A stretch of DNA of 64,000 nucleotides from Hemibagrus wyckioides (lineage: Eukaryota > Chordata > Actinopteri > Siluriformes > Bagridae): the NCBI RefSeq assembly GCF_019097595.1, contig NC_080723.1, forward strand, positions 14,081,511-14,145,510. Direction: 5' to 3'. The notes under the pieces are model-generated. The model did not search any database and was not told the origin of the DNA. It saw only the letters and a list, made by a program, of their open reading frames with translations. This document shows positions 12,273 through 22,564 of the stretch, piece by piece. The position numbers were made by a program, and so were the translations under genes. The stretch's first letter is position 1; each line of letters starts with the position of its first letter.

Positions 12273-12582
12273 GGGAGCATGGTGGCTTAGTGGCTAGCAT
12301 GTTTGCCTCGCATTTCTGGCATTTAGGGGTTTGATTCCCATCTCCGGCCTGTGTGTATGGAGTTTGTGTGTTTTTCTCCATGCTTCAGGGGTTTCTTCCA
12401 GGCACTACAGTTTCCTCCTCCACTCAAGAGACATGTGTTGTTTGCATCTCTAAATTATCTATAGAGTGTGTGTGTCTCTGTGTGTATGTGTGTGCATGTG
12501 ATTGTTCCCTGTGATGGGTTTTCACATTGTCCTCTGCCTAGTCTCCAGGCTCCCTGTGATCATGAGTGGTACAGAAAATAGC
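12273..12582 (+). mobile_element. SINE group A copy
   Basis: Head GGGAGCATGGTGGCTTAGTGG, then GGGGTTTGATTCCCATCTCC (box B-like), GTATGGAGTTTGTGTG, CACTCAAGAGACATG, CTAAATTATCTATAG, CCTGTGATGGGTTTTCAC and CTCCAGGCTCCC. GAAATAAAATA occurs on both sides (12254-12264 and 12584-12594) and may be the target duplication, although the left copy lies a few bases off the head. Confidence 0.75.
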
Positions 12583-12745
12583 TGAAATAAAATAAGAAAA
12601 TCACAGACAAAACAGATTGTGATGGAAGGATTTATAATTGTATAGTTGCTATAATGTATACCATAACAAAAACTTATTTTAGAAATGTTCTATAACATTA
12701 AGCGTAACTATAAGCGGATAAAAGTCTGACATGTTCTTTAATATA
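12583..12745. other. Short AT-rich spacer
   Basis: Nothing recognised. Confidence 0.5.
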
Positions 12746-13958
12746 CACTGAACAGGCATAACATTATGAGCACTGACAGGTGAAGTGAATAACGCTGATT
12801 ATCTCCTCATCATGGCACCTGGTAGTGGGTGATATATTAGGCAGCAAGTGAACATTTTATCCTCAAAGTTGATGTGTTAGAAGCAGGAAACATGGGCAAG
12901 TGTAAGGATTTGAACGAGTTTGACAAGGGCCGAATTGTGACGGCTAGACGACTGGATCAGAGCATCTCCAAAACTGCAGCTCTTGTGGGGTGTTCCTGGT
13001 CTGCAGTGGTCAGTATCTATCAAAAGTGGTCCAAGGAAGGAACAGTGGTGAACCGGCGACAGGGTCATGGCGACCAAGGCTCATTGATGCACGTGGGGAG
13101 CAAAGGCTAGCTTGTGTGACACGATCCAACAGAAGAGCTACTGTTGCTCAAATTGCTAAAGAAGTTAATGTTGGTTATGATAAAAAAGTAGCAGAATACA
13201 CAGTGCATTATAGTTTGTTGCATATGGGGGCTGCATAGCCACAGACCAGTCAGGGTGCCCATGCTGACCCCTGTTCACCGCCGAAAGCGCCGACAATGGG
13301 CACATGAGCATCAGAACTGAACCAGGAAGCAATAGAAGAAGGTGGCCTGGTCTAAAGAATCACTTTTCCTTTAGAAATCATGTGGATGACTGGGTGTGTG
13401 AGTGTTGCTTACCTGGGGAACACATGGCAACAGGATGCACTATGGGAAGAAAGCAAGCCGGAGGCAGTGTCTTTGAGCAATGTTCTGCTGGAAAACCTTG
13501 GGTCCTGCCATCCATATAGATGTTACTTTGACACATACTACCTACCTAAGCACTGTTGCAGACCATTTACACACTTTCATGAAAACGGTATTCCCTGATG
13601 GCTGTGGCCTGTTTGAGCAGGATAATGCACTGTGTCACAAAGCAAAAATGCTTCAGGAATGGTTTGATGAGCACAACAATGAGTTTGAGGTGTTGACTTG
13701 GCCTCCAAATTCTCCAGAACTCAATCCAGTCGAGCATCTGTGGGATGTGCTGGACAAACAAGTCCGATCCATGGAGGCCCCACCTCGCAACTTACAGGAC
13801 ATAAAGGATCTGCTGCTAACATCTTGGTGCCAGATCCCACAGCACACCTTTAGGGATCTAGTGGAGTCCATGCCTCGACGGGTCATGGATGTTTTGTCAG
13901 CAAAAGGGGGACCAAAACAATATTAGGCAGGTGGTCATAATGTTATGCCTGATCTGTG
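12746..13958 (+). mobile_element. Tc1-like family 1 element, longest copy (copy 2)
   Basis: About 1.21 kb, a usual size for Tc1-like elements. The left end CACTGAACAGGCATAACATT follows TA (12744-12745). The right end GTTATGCCTGATCTGTG is its inverted match; the TA after it is blurred by an extra TT. It carries the only DDE-domain remnant of this family in the window and is the reference for the shortened copies. Same orientation as the host gene. Confidence 0.9.
12892..13926 (+). pseudogene. Broken Tc1/mariner-family transposase
   Basis: The family's enzyme cuts and pastes the element at TA sites. Reading starts at ATG 12892 ([10 protein letters not shown]), with a paired helix-turn-helix DNA-binding part ([20 protein letters not shown], about residues 20-60). 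The frame is lost near 13070, regained in another frame (RSNRRATVAQIAKEVN), broken by a stop near 13240 and further shifts, and regained from about 13480 to the stop at 13924-13926. The C-terminal part shows the second catalytic Asp in FEQDNALCH and the Glu in SPELNPVEHLW, as expected for the DD34E type. At least three frameshifts plus stops make it inactive. Confidence 0.88.
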
Positions 13959-14924
13959 TTTATATATTTTTTAAATGTTGGAGGAATGAAACACTTCTGG
14001 ACCTGTTGTGACTGGAAAATAATCCACTTTAAGGTGGTAATAGTACGTCCGCTTTGTGTTGGGCCGTATCACACCACTTCATCACTGAATCCTTTCCTCA
14101 GGTGGTCCACAGGTGGTCTACAGTGCTCAGATTAACAATACCTTACGCAATATTACAGTGGAATAGAACGGGGGGATTTATTCAGTCAGGATGGAAAGGA
14201 GGTTATACTGTCGACAGTGTGGACACAGCACGGTGAAGGGAAGTCATGGACGTCTCTCTGTCTTTCCCGATTCACATGGACAGATATGAGTTAGAGATAG
14301 CTCCAGACATGGATAGACTGCATATGATGTACATCTCTGAACATTTCTCTGTGTGTAAGACAGGCTGAGATGTGCTAAGAATAAATCCTAGCCTCTTTTT
14401 TTTCTATTTTTTTTCTTTACCTGCTTCACATTCTTACTGTCAAGCAGTTTGACTAGCTGAGGAAAAAAGGGTTTTATGCCATAAATCATATGAGTTGTCT
14501 TTTAAGACAACAGGTTGTTATGACAACAGTTTCAAATGCATCTGGTGTATTTTTGATGCTTCTCAAATTAAAGGTAGAGTAGGTGATTTTCAGGTCAGAA
14601 CAATTTTTCTTGTGATATTCACCTCAAACACTTTTAACTGCCAATAAAATATGTGCTCAAAGGCAAAGCGGATATTTGTAATGACCCAGAGTCTGTATTT
14701 AAAAAAATATATATGATAAGACTCGCCCATAAATTCCAGTCAGTCTGAACAAGGAGGTTGTTTCCTGAACAAGTACTCTATTAGAAATTTTAGCAAAGAA
14801 GCCAAAATGTTGTTAGCCTATTTGTGAAGTTTAAGAAAAACCTCCTGGGTGAAGCCGCTTGGGAAGATATCAAGAGCTTTATCATGAATAATTTAAAATA
14901 TAATGAAGTTTTGTGCAAACACAC
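13959..14924. other. Intronic non-coding stretch
   Basis: AT-rich, T-runs near 14397-14416, no supported exon. The part near 14570-14700 has the feel of an old repeat but matches nothing else in the window. Confidence 0.45.
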
Positions 14925-15235
14925 GGTGGTGCAGCGGATGGTGTTGTTGTTTCACAGCTTCAAGGTTCCCTGTTTGATCGTGTGTTTAGGTTAGCGTGTT
15001 CCAGGAACTCCAGTTTTTCTCTCACCTCCTAAAAAACATGGCAGTAACTGAAAATGCTAACTCTTAGCTCAAGTTAGTGTGTCCAGGAGTGTGTAAGTGT
15101 GTCGTGTGCTGTGGTGAACCAATGTTCTGTACAGGATGTATTCCCATCTCACTCCCAGTGCTTCTTGTAGGCTCTAGAGGCATTGTGACCTTGAGTAGGA
15201 TAAGGCAGTTCCTGAAGATGAATGAATGAATAAGT
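14925..15235 (+). mobile_element. SINE group A copy, diverged
   Basis: CACGGTGGTGCAGCGGATGG head, AAGGTTCCCTGTTTGATCG (box B-like), GTGTTCCAGGAACTCCAG, CACCTCCTAAAAAACATGGC, AGTGTGTAAGTGTGT, TGTAGGCTCTAGAGGC and a GAATGAATGAATAA tail follow the group A order with many substitutions. Confidence 0.6.
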
Positions 15236-15827
15236 TTTCATTTCTGTTTAGTTTGGATGTGGTATTTCATATTGTTAATGTCTAAAATGTAAAAATTAGA
15301 GAAACCCTTTCCATGAGCTAGTTTGTCTAAGCTTTTTCACAGGTTATATTCTAACTTTAACCAAATTCACTCTTGATACGCTTTTAGAAAAATAGGTTAC
15401 GTCTATCTTAATAGGTGCCCCTACAACAGAGTTTCCCTTTAAAGAGAACCTTGTTGGGGAAAGAAATCTTTAAATATCCAAAGAACCCTTGAGGAACCCT
15501 TGCTCAAGCACCTGGAGGAATACTGTTTCTCATATGTTGAAAAACAGAAGGATACTTTTAGTAACACCAGGGGATTAAGGATGCATAGACACATAGACAC
15601 AAGTGGTTGTACTCCTGTCGCCATGGTAATGCTCTGTAGAGGATCATCTCTAGCCAACATGGAGGATGGCTTTGACGGTGTGATGGTGGGAAGGTGTGTA
15701 AGTGTAACAGCCATTGGGATGCACTGATGTCTCTCAAACTGCTTCTGTGTCTCCCTCATTCATTATTAACAAGGCATTTTCCATCTCTCTGTTTAACCTA
15801 GGTTTCTGTGTGTGGTAAATGTGTGCG

Positions 15828-15848
15828 CACACACACACACACACACAC
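15828..15848. repeat. (CA)n microsatellite
   Basis: Pure CA run. Confidence 0.95.
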
Positions 15849-16089
15849 TTACACAAAAATAGGTGCACACAGACATGTAAATGGTTAGGTAATAAGGAAG
15901 AAAGGAATATGGTGTGCAAGGAAATGAACTGTTCAGCAATTTCTGCCAGTGGGATCATATGATGCTTCCTGCTTTTATCATTTTAAGGCCTGATAAGACT
16001 TGAAATATTCCATTAATGTGCCTCTTTCACCTTTACCTGTACTCATTAAGTCTCTGAGGGCCCTGTCATCCTCTCAGCTCAAAGTGAGA

Positions 16090-16192
16090 CTGTGTGTGTT
16101 TGTGTGTGTGTGTGTGTGTGGGTGTGTGTTTGTGTGTGTGTGTGTGTGTCTGTGTGTGTGTGTCTGTGTCTGTGTCTGTGTCTGTGTGTGTG
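16090..16192. repeat. Compound (TG)n/(TCTG)n microsatellite
   Basis: About 100 bp of TG with TTTG, GGTG and repeated TCTG interruptions. Open frames across it on both strands are composition artefacts. Confidence 0.95.
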
Positions 16193-16467
16193 CATGCACA
16201 CTTGACGCTACCTTCTGTCTCATGCATATTAATGTGGCTCAGCTCCAGGTGAGCAATGTCACCTGAGCTCAGTGAATCCATCATTCCCATCAGGTTAACA
16301 TGGAGCGCTGAACCTAAGAGGACCCGAGGAGCCAAAAACGTCCCGTGTGTGGTGGCAGTGTTGTCATTATAACAAAACCTTGTTGCTTTAACACAATAAG
16401 TACCATAGCAGTGAAAGTAAAAAATATATAAAACTATAATCATGTATATGAATTTAAAATGTATATT

Positions 16468-16818
16468 ACAGCGAAAAAAAACTGGGCATGGTGGTTTAGT
16501 AGTTAGCACATTTACCTCACACCTCCAGGGTTGGGGGTTTGATTCTCACCTCTGGCCTGTGTATGTGGCATTTGCATGTTCTCCCTGTGCTTTGGGGGTT
16601 TCCTCTAGGTATTCCAGGTTTTTCCCCCACACCAAAGACATGTGTTGTAGGACATTTGGCATTTCTAAATTGTCCGTAGTCTGTGAATGGGTGTGATTTT
16701 GTCCTGTGATGAGTTGGCACCTTGTCCAGAGTGTCCCCTGCCTTCTGTACCAAGTCCCCTGGGATAGACGGTGTAGGATAAGTGGTAGAGAAAATGGATG
16801 GATAACAGCAAAAAGAAA
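16468..16818 (+). mobile_element. SINE group A copy with target duplication
   Basis: The body is 16482-16804: GGGCATGGTGGTTTAGTAG head, GGGGGTTTGATTCTCACC, GCATTTGCATGTTCTCC, ACACCAAAGACATG, CTAAATTGTCCGTAG, CCTTGTCCAGAGTGTCCCC and an ATGGATGGATAA tail. Flanks ACAGCGAAAAAAAA (16468-16481) and ACAGCAAAAAGAAA (16805-16818) match at 12 of 14. Confidence 0.82.
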
Positions 16819-19087
16819 TTTAAACATACACCAGATTGATTTAGGACCAAGTGAATGAATGCAGAGAAATTTTAGTTGTCTGTATCTAAGAAAAAAACAT
16901 GCTGTTATGGGAAAATAAGCAAAGAATATAACTAATATGGAGCTACGTTTACCAACCCGATGCTGATCATTTTTTCAAATAGTAGCAAGTGTTTTATTCC
17001 CCTTACACTACAGCGGTTTTCTTACAGCGGCTTTTCTGAGCGGTTTAATGTAGTGAAAGCAAGTTATTTCCTGTTCTCACTTACATTATTGCAGATATAA
17101 ACAGTTGTTTCTGTCATGAAGATCTTCCTCTGCCAGACAACATAGTTACGTATTTACAAAGCTCCGAAATGCTAAGCATCTCCTCTCAGAAATCTCCACC
17201 ATAACAACAATCACAATGAACGTCACATCGAGAGCGTCCGCCACACAAGCCCTTGTAAATGAGCCGTTACTATAGAAACACTAAAGCATTAATATAAGGC
17301 TTTGATTTGCATTGCCTTGAACTATTGTCTATTTTCAAAGCAGCTGTTGCAGAAAATTAATGAACTTCGTCTGAAAATCAGATTTGGGGATTTATTTTGA
17401 GAAAGCACGTTGTTTGGAGACGTTTCCCTTTCAAGTTTCCATTAAAATTAAAAAAGAGGAGCAAATTTGGGTCGAGAAGGTTTGCTGAGGTTTAATGAAT
17501 CAACATTTTCTTCACCATTTCTAATAAATTCATTCCGAATAAAAGAAAGGAAAAGTGAAATGTGAGACCACGAAGCTGTGTCTAATCAGCTAACAAGTGT
17601 TAAAAATGACAAACCTGACCAGTTTCCACTCTCACTCACACTCTTACACTCTCTTCTCACTCAGCAAACGTATAGCAATATCACATCATCACATCTCTCA
17701 CATCTAGATAGCCCTAGCCTGAGAATAAGGATTGAGGAATTTCATTATATTGATCAGTTTTTGTCACATTTGTCACAAGTAGACAAACTACAATGGCAGT
17801 TTATTGGCATTCACTGAGCAACATGCACATCAGTGCACTTATTAAATAACTGTATTTATGTACCGCTTTCAGCAAAGTAGTGCCGCAGTACTGTTTCAGT
17901 ACTGGTATACGGCCATACGTCCTTGCAGAATTCCTTCCCTCTATGATCAGTGAACAGCCCACAGTCTACAAACAGCTAAGTGTCCTGCTCCTTTGCGTCC
18001 GTGAACAATAGCTTTAGTCGATATATGGCCTACTCCTTATTGTAGCTGAACACCTGTTCAGGGATCATCATCACGTGGCCGGTTCTTGGATGAGATAATG
18101 GTTCCTCTGAAGCACTAAATGCCATTGATTGGTTAAATATGCTCCACGGCAAGACTCCATGGCATAATAGAGGTGTCTGTAAGAGTATAATTATTCTCCG
18201 ACAGAGAAAAGCTCTCAGTTACAGTCCCATATATCTGGCTCCATAAGGAGTCGTCCACCTCTGACACACTGATAGGGCTGCTAATGCCTGAGGAGAACTT
18301 ACGAAATCACCTGCAGCTACTGCGGGATTAATGTCTCAGGCTGCAGGCTGCACTTGATCTTTTGTTCTCAAGGAATGAGAGAGGAAAGGTACAGGAGGAG
18401 TGAAATGTGTGTGTGTGTGTTTGTGTGTATGTGGTGTTATACATTGGTGTGTGGAGGTATTGGTGTGTGTGAGACCAAGTGTGTGGCGTGTGTGGGGAGT
18501 TAGAGAGAGAGAATGGGATAAGAATGATTCTCTAGGCCAGGATTGAAGAGATAGAGTAAGGATTATCAGAGTGAGAGATGTGGCCCACTGCTTTACTGAG
18601 TTCTGGGTGGTTTAGAAGGATATTAATTTCATGGCTAAATCTGAGAATCATTAAAGTAATACACTCAGAATACTTATCCTTAGCCTTGGATATACACTAC
18701 GCAGTAAATTTAATATAAATGAATACTGCTTTGAATTCATATAATGAAGTGTCTGCTCTGAAGTGAAAGGCCTCCTCCCAGCGTGATACATGTGCTAGGA
18801 TTTATACCTTCCATTTGCATAAGGATTGAAGGCCAGATATGTCTTTTATGCAATGTCTTTTATGAAAATTAGAAATATGCGTACACATTACATGTATTCA
18901 TTCCTACTAACTGTTAACAGGGACAAAATTACACAGTAAAGGAATAAAGACTTTAAAATTAGACAGAATACTGGCATGAAAGGTTTTCCTAACACACTTT
19001 CTTTTATCCTTTTCATATTTAACCCCATATTATTATTTTTTTCTCATTCAATAAGTAAATATTTTAATTTATTGTTTTAACTGTAGT
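16819..19087. other. Intronic non-coding stretch
   Basis: No supported exon. A TG run lies at 18406-18420. Segments around 17080-17480 and 18040-18380 are repeat-free and mixed in composition and could hold conserved non-coding elements. Confidence 0.45.
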
Positions 19088-19585
19088 CCTGCTGTATGCA
19101 CTTCTTCTTCTTCTTTCGGCTTTTCCCTTCAGGGGTCACCACAGCGAATCATCTCTCTCCACCTATCCCTATCTTCTGCATCCTCAACCCTTACACCCAC
19201 TAGCTTCATATCCTCATTTATTACATCCATATACCTCCTCTCTTTGGCCTTCCTCTTTGCCTCCTTCCTGGCAGCTCCATGTCCAACATTCTCCTACCAA
19301 TATACTCACTCTCCCTCCTCTGAACATGTCCAAACCATCTTAATCTGGCCTCCCTAACTTTGTCCCCCAAATGTCCAACATGACCTGTCCCTCTGATGTA
19401 CTCGTTCCTAATCCTGTCCAACCTTGTCACTCCCAAAGAGAACCTCAACATCTTCAGCTCTGCTACCTCCAGCTCTGACTCCTGTCTCTGTCTCAGTGAC
19501 ACTGTCTCCAAACCATACAGCATGGCTGGTCTCACCACTGGCCATCGGCCATGCTGTATGGTTTGGAGACCTGCTGTATGCACTT
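19088..19585 (-). mobile_element. RTE-type LINE 3' end with target duplications and folded-back 5' end
   Basis: Perfect 16-bp direct repeats CCTGCTGTATGCACTT (19088-19103 and 19570-19585) bracket the insert. The 3' end, on the minus strand, closes in an AAG-type short tandem tail, as RTE elements do. The minus strand encodes the last part of the LINE polyprotein: MLYGLETVSLRQRQE, IRGTGHVGHLGDKVREARLRWFGHV, GRRQRGRPKR. A 2-nt insertion near 19240 shifts the frame; beyond it the expected continuation (YMDVINEDMKLVGVRVEDAEDR) reads in the next frame. At the 5' end, 19548-19570 is an exact inverted copy of 19504-19526 (23 nt, 21-nt loop). Confidence 0.9.
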
Positions 19586-20489
19586 GCTCTGCAAAAATAA
19601 CATCGCAGCAATTTAGCTTCAACAATAGCTTTCATCTAGTCATATTAATTTACTATTTCTTGTTATAAGATTACAATAAACCAAATTACAGGACATAGTA
19701 GACTATTTTTACTCTTTATATGATCTTATTCTATTATTTAGATTATTTTGCTAATATTAAGAGTTAATTTCTAGTATCTGCCAATAAAAAGCTAAAGCTT
19801 AAAAGGATGTCTAGTATAAAATATCTCTAAAAAATAGGTTTCACAATCTTTGATGTTGGTTGATCTTATAATAAATAGTGAATCATTTTGAATATATTCA
19901 ACATTCAACATTCAACGTAACTTGCTGAGATGTCATTTTGTTGGAGGATGAGGGAGGAAAGGCAGGTGGTGGAAAAAAAGATGGATTAGGTCTCTTTTGA
20001 TCTAATCTCTATCCTTTTACTTATCAGGGCTGTACAGAGACTGTTGGGACCATCCAATTGATCATATATAGGATTTTATGTTAGGACATGTTTTTGCGAC
20101 TGCAGGCTTAAAGAAATGACAGAAGAAGTCCAGAGGTCTTGTGCCGTTGATTGTTTTTTAAAAAAAACTATGCACAGTATATAAAAATAAACACATGATC
20201 ATAATAACATTCTTTATATTTCATCCCTCTGTCTCTATCTGTCTGTGTAAATATAGACAGGATATTGTTTGCTAATTATTACAGTGATATTAGGCTTTGC
20301 AGAAGTGAATTTAAAGACGGTTGTCAAATGAATTCATGGAAAATTCCTTGTAGGTTGCAACTTGTACCACATTTATTCAGGCTCTCAGTGTCAACTCCAC
20401 TGAATAGTGTACTATACATTACAAGAGAGTATGTACAGCCTATGACCGTATACAACCTGTGAGACTTGGTGCTTTTAGCATAATTTATC
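19586..20489. other. Intronic non-coding stretch
   Basis: AT-rich, nothing recognised. Confidence 0.45.
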
Positions 20490-21268
20490 CTTTCATCCAT
20501 TCATGTTCTGTACCAGTTATCCTACACAGAGTCGCGTGGAACCTTGAGCCTATCTCAGGAGATTTGAGACACAAGGCACAGGGCACCAACCAATCACATA
20601 CACCGATCAGACATAACATTATGACCACCTGCCTAATATTGTGTTGGTCCTCCTTTTGCTACCAAAACAGCCCTGGCCCATCATGCACTGTGTATTCTGA
20701 GACCTTTTTATCAGAACTAGCGTTAACTTCTTTAGCAATTTGAGCAGCTCCTCTGTTGGATCGGATCACACGGGCCGCCCATGACCCTGTCCCCGGTTCA
20801 CCACAGTTCCTTCCTTGGACCACTTTTGATAGATACTGACCAGTGCAGACCAGGAACACCCCACAAGAGCTGCAGTTTTGGAGATGCTCTGATCCAGTCA
20901 TCTAGCCATCACAATTTTTACCCCTTGTCAAACTCGCTCAAATCCTTACGCTTGACCATTTTTCCTGCTTCTAACACATCAACTTTGAGGACAAAATGTT
21001 CACTTGCTGCCTAATATATCCCACCCACTACCAGGTGCCATGATGAGGAGATAATCAGCGTTATTCACTTCAACTGTCAGTGGTTATAACGTTATGCCTG
21101 ATCGGTGCACACTACAGACAATTTAGCAATGCCAATAAACTGGAGTAGCCCGAGGAAAGCCCTGAGAGCTTGCAAACTCTACACACACAGGACAGACCCC
21201 TCCCCCCAACCCTGGAGGTGTAAGGCAAAAATGCTAAACACAAAGTCTCTAAGCCACAATGCCCCCGT
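20490..21268 (-). mobile_element. SINE group A copy split by a Tc1-like MITE
   Basis: The tail side (20490-20600: CATCCATTCATGTTCTGTACC, GGAACCTTGAGCCTATCTC) and the head side (21108-21268: ACAGACAATTTAGCAATGCC, GGAAAGCCC, CAACCCTGGAGGTGTAAGGC, AAGCCACAATGCCCCC) are consecutive parts of one minus-strand SINE. They are separated exactly by the element at 20601-21107. Confidence 0.78.
20601..21107 (-). mobile_element. Tc1-like family 1 MITE, copy 3
   Basis: 507 bp; TA precedes at 20599-20600 and CA (a mutated TA) follows. Ends CACCGATCAGACATAACATT and CGTTATGCCTGATCGGTG. It has the same deletion junction (CATGCACTG next to CCAAAACAGCCCTGG on the + strand) as copy 1, plus a small deletion in the region coding for the linker. 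Confidence 0.9.
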
Positions 21269-21785
21269 TAACCTTTCCGCAAAATTTAAATCTTATTATT
21301 TCCTGCCGGCTATGTCTCATCTGCTACGTAGAACAAGGCTGTGACTGCTGACAGCTGGTGGTTTTATACATTGTTTGAGCATTAATAGTGCCCCTGAAAT
21401 TCCCGGCATGAATAGTCCATCAGTTGAGACTCAGCTAATGCTACCATTAGTAGCGTGACTATAAAGCTGTAATATTAATAAGTAGCTAATATTACTTTAG
21501 AGCCTTTGCACTTTCAGTTATCTTGCTTGTGCTTTTAACTTTTAACTTAAATGCCAGTCTCAGCAAAATGCATTTTTTGAACTAATGCTGAAAAGATAAA
21601 TGTGATCTATGCTTTGAACTAATAATTCCTCTAGTAACCTTACTATCATTTTATTATTTATTCTAAATTCATAAATTAGTGTTCATTATGACAGTCAGAA
21701 TTCATTAGAGACCATTAAATGGATTTGGAGAGAAATTTAGTGTGGATTCACTACATTTTTAAATTTTGATCAATTATACTATTTA
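21269..21785. other. Intronic spacer
   Basis: No feature recognised. It separates two oppositely oriented MITE copies. Confidence 0.5.
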
Positions 21786-22313
21786 CAGATCAAGCATAAC
21801 ATTATGAACACTGACAGGTGAGGTGAACAACACTGATTATCTCCTCATCATGGCACCTGTTAGTGGGTGGGATATATTAGACAGCAAGTCAACATTTTGT
21901 CCTCAAAGTTGATGTGTTAGAAGCAGGAAAAATGGGCAAGTGTAAGGATTTGAGTGAGTTTGACAAGGGCCAAATTGTGATGGCTAGACAACTGGATCAG
22001 AGCATCTCCAAAACTGCAGCTCTGCAGTGGTCAGTATCTATCAAAAGTGGTCCAAAGAAGGAACAGTGGTGAACCGGAGACAGGGTCATGGACGGACAAG
22101 GGTCACTGATGCACATGGGGAGAGAAGGCTGACCCGTGTGATCCGATCCAACAGACAAGCTACTGTTGCTCAAATTGCTGAAAAAGTTAATGCTGGTTCT
22201 GATAGAAAGCTGTCAGAATACACAGTGCATGACAGGTCAGGGTGGTTTTGGCAGCAAAAGGGGGACCAACACAAATATCAGGCAGGCGGTCATAATGTTA
22301 TGCCTGAGATGTG
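21786..22313 (+). mobile_element. Tc1-like family 1 MITE, copy 4
   Basis: 528 bp between TA (21784-21785 and 22314-22315). Ends CAGATCAAGCATAACATTAT and TTATGCCTGAGATGTG. Same DDE-removing junction (GTGCATGACAGGTCAGG). A further 17-bp gap after GCAGCTCT removes part of the helix-turn-helix code. Confidence 0.9.
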
Positions 22314-22512
22314 TATATAAACACACAATATTGTATTATTTGAGGAATGTGTCTGTTTCTGAGGGTGTTTTGTTAAATCCCAGCATCCACATTACCTCTC
22401 AAAGTGAATTTGTAGTTCAAATATTGCAGGTCAATCTACAGGAAAGATCCACCAATATATTTTAATGTATTGCAAGCTTGATTCATCAAATAGAGCAGTG
22501 TAGTAATATTCA

Positions 22513-22564
<52 letters not shown>

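Larger units (their letters stand above)
15236..16481. other. Intronic stretch with GT/CA repeats
   Basis: Contains a CA run (15828-15848) and a long compound TG/TCTG tract (16090-16192). Downstream of that, 16203-16320 is repeat-free, with ATGCATATTAAT and two E-boxes in inverted order. No exon supported. Confidence 0.5.

Noticed and set aside
16000..16509. Cys/Val-rich and Thr/His-rich open frames on opposite strands
   Set aside because: Translations of the TG/CA tract at 16090-16192.
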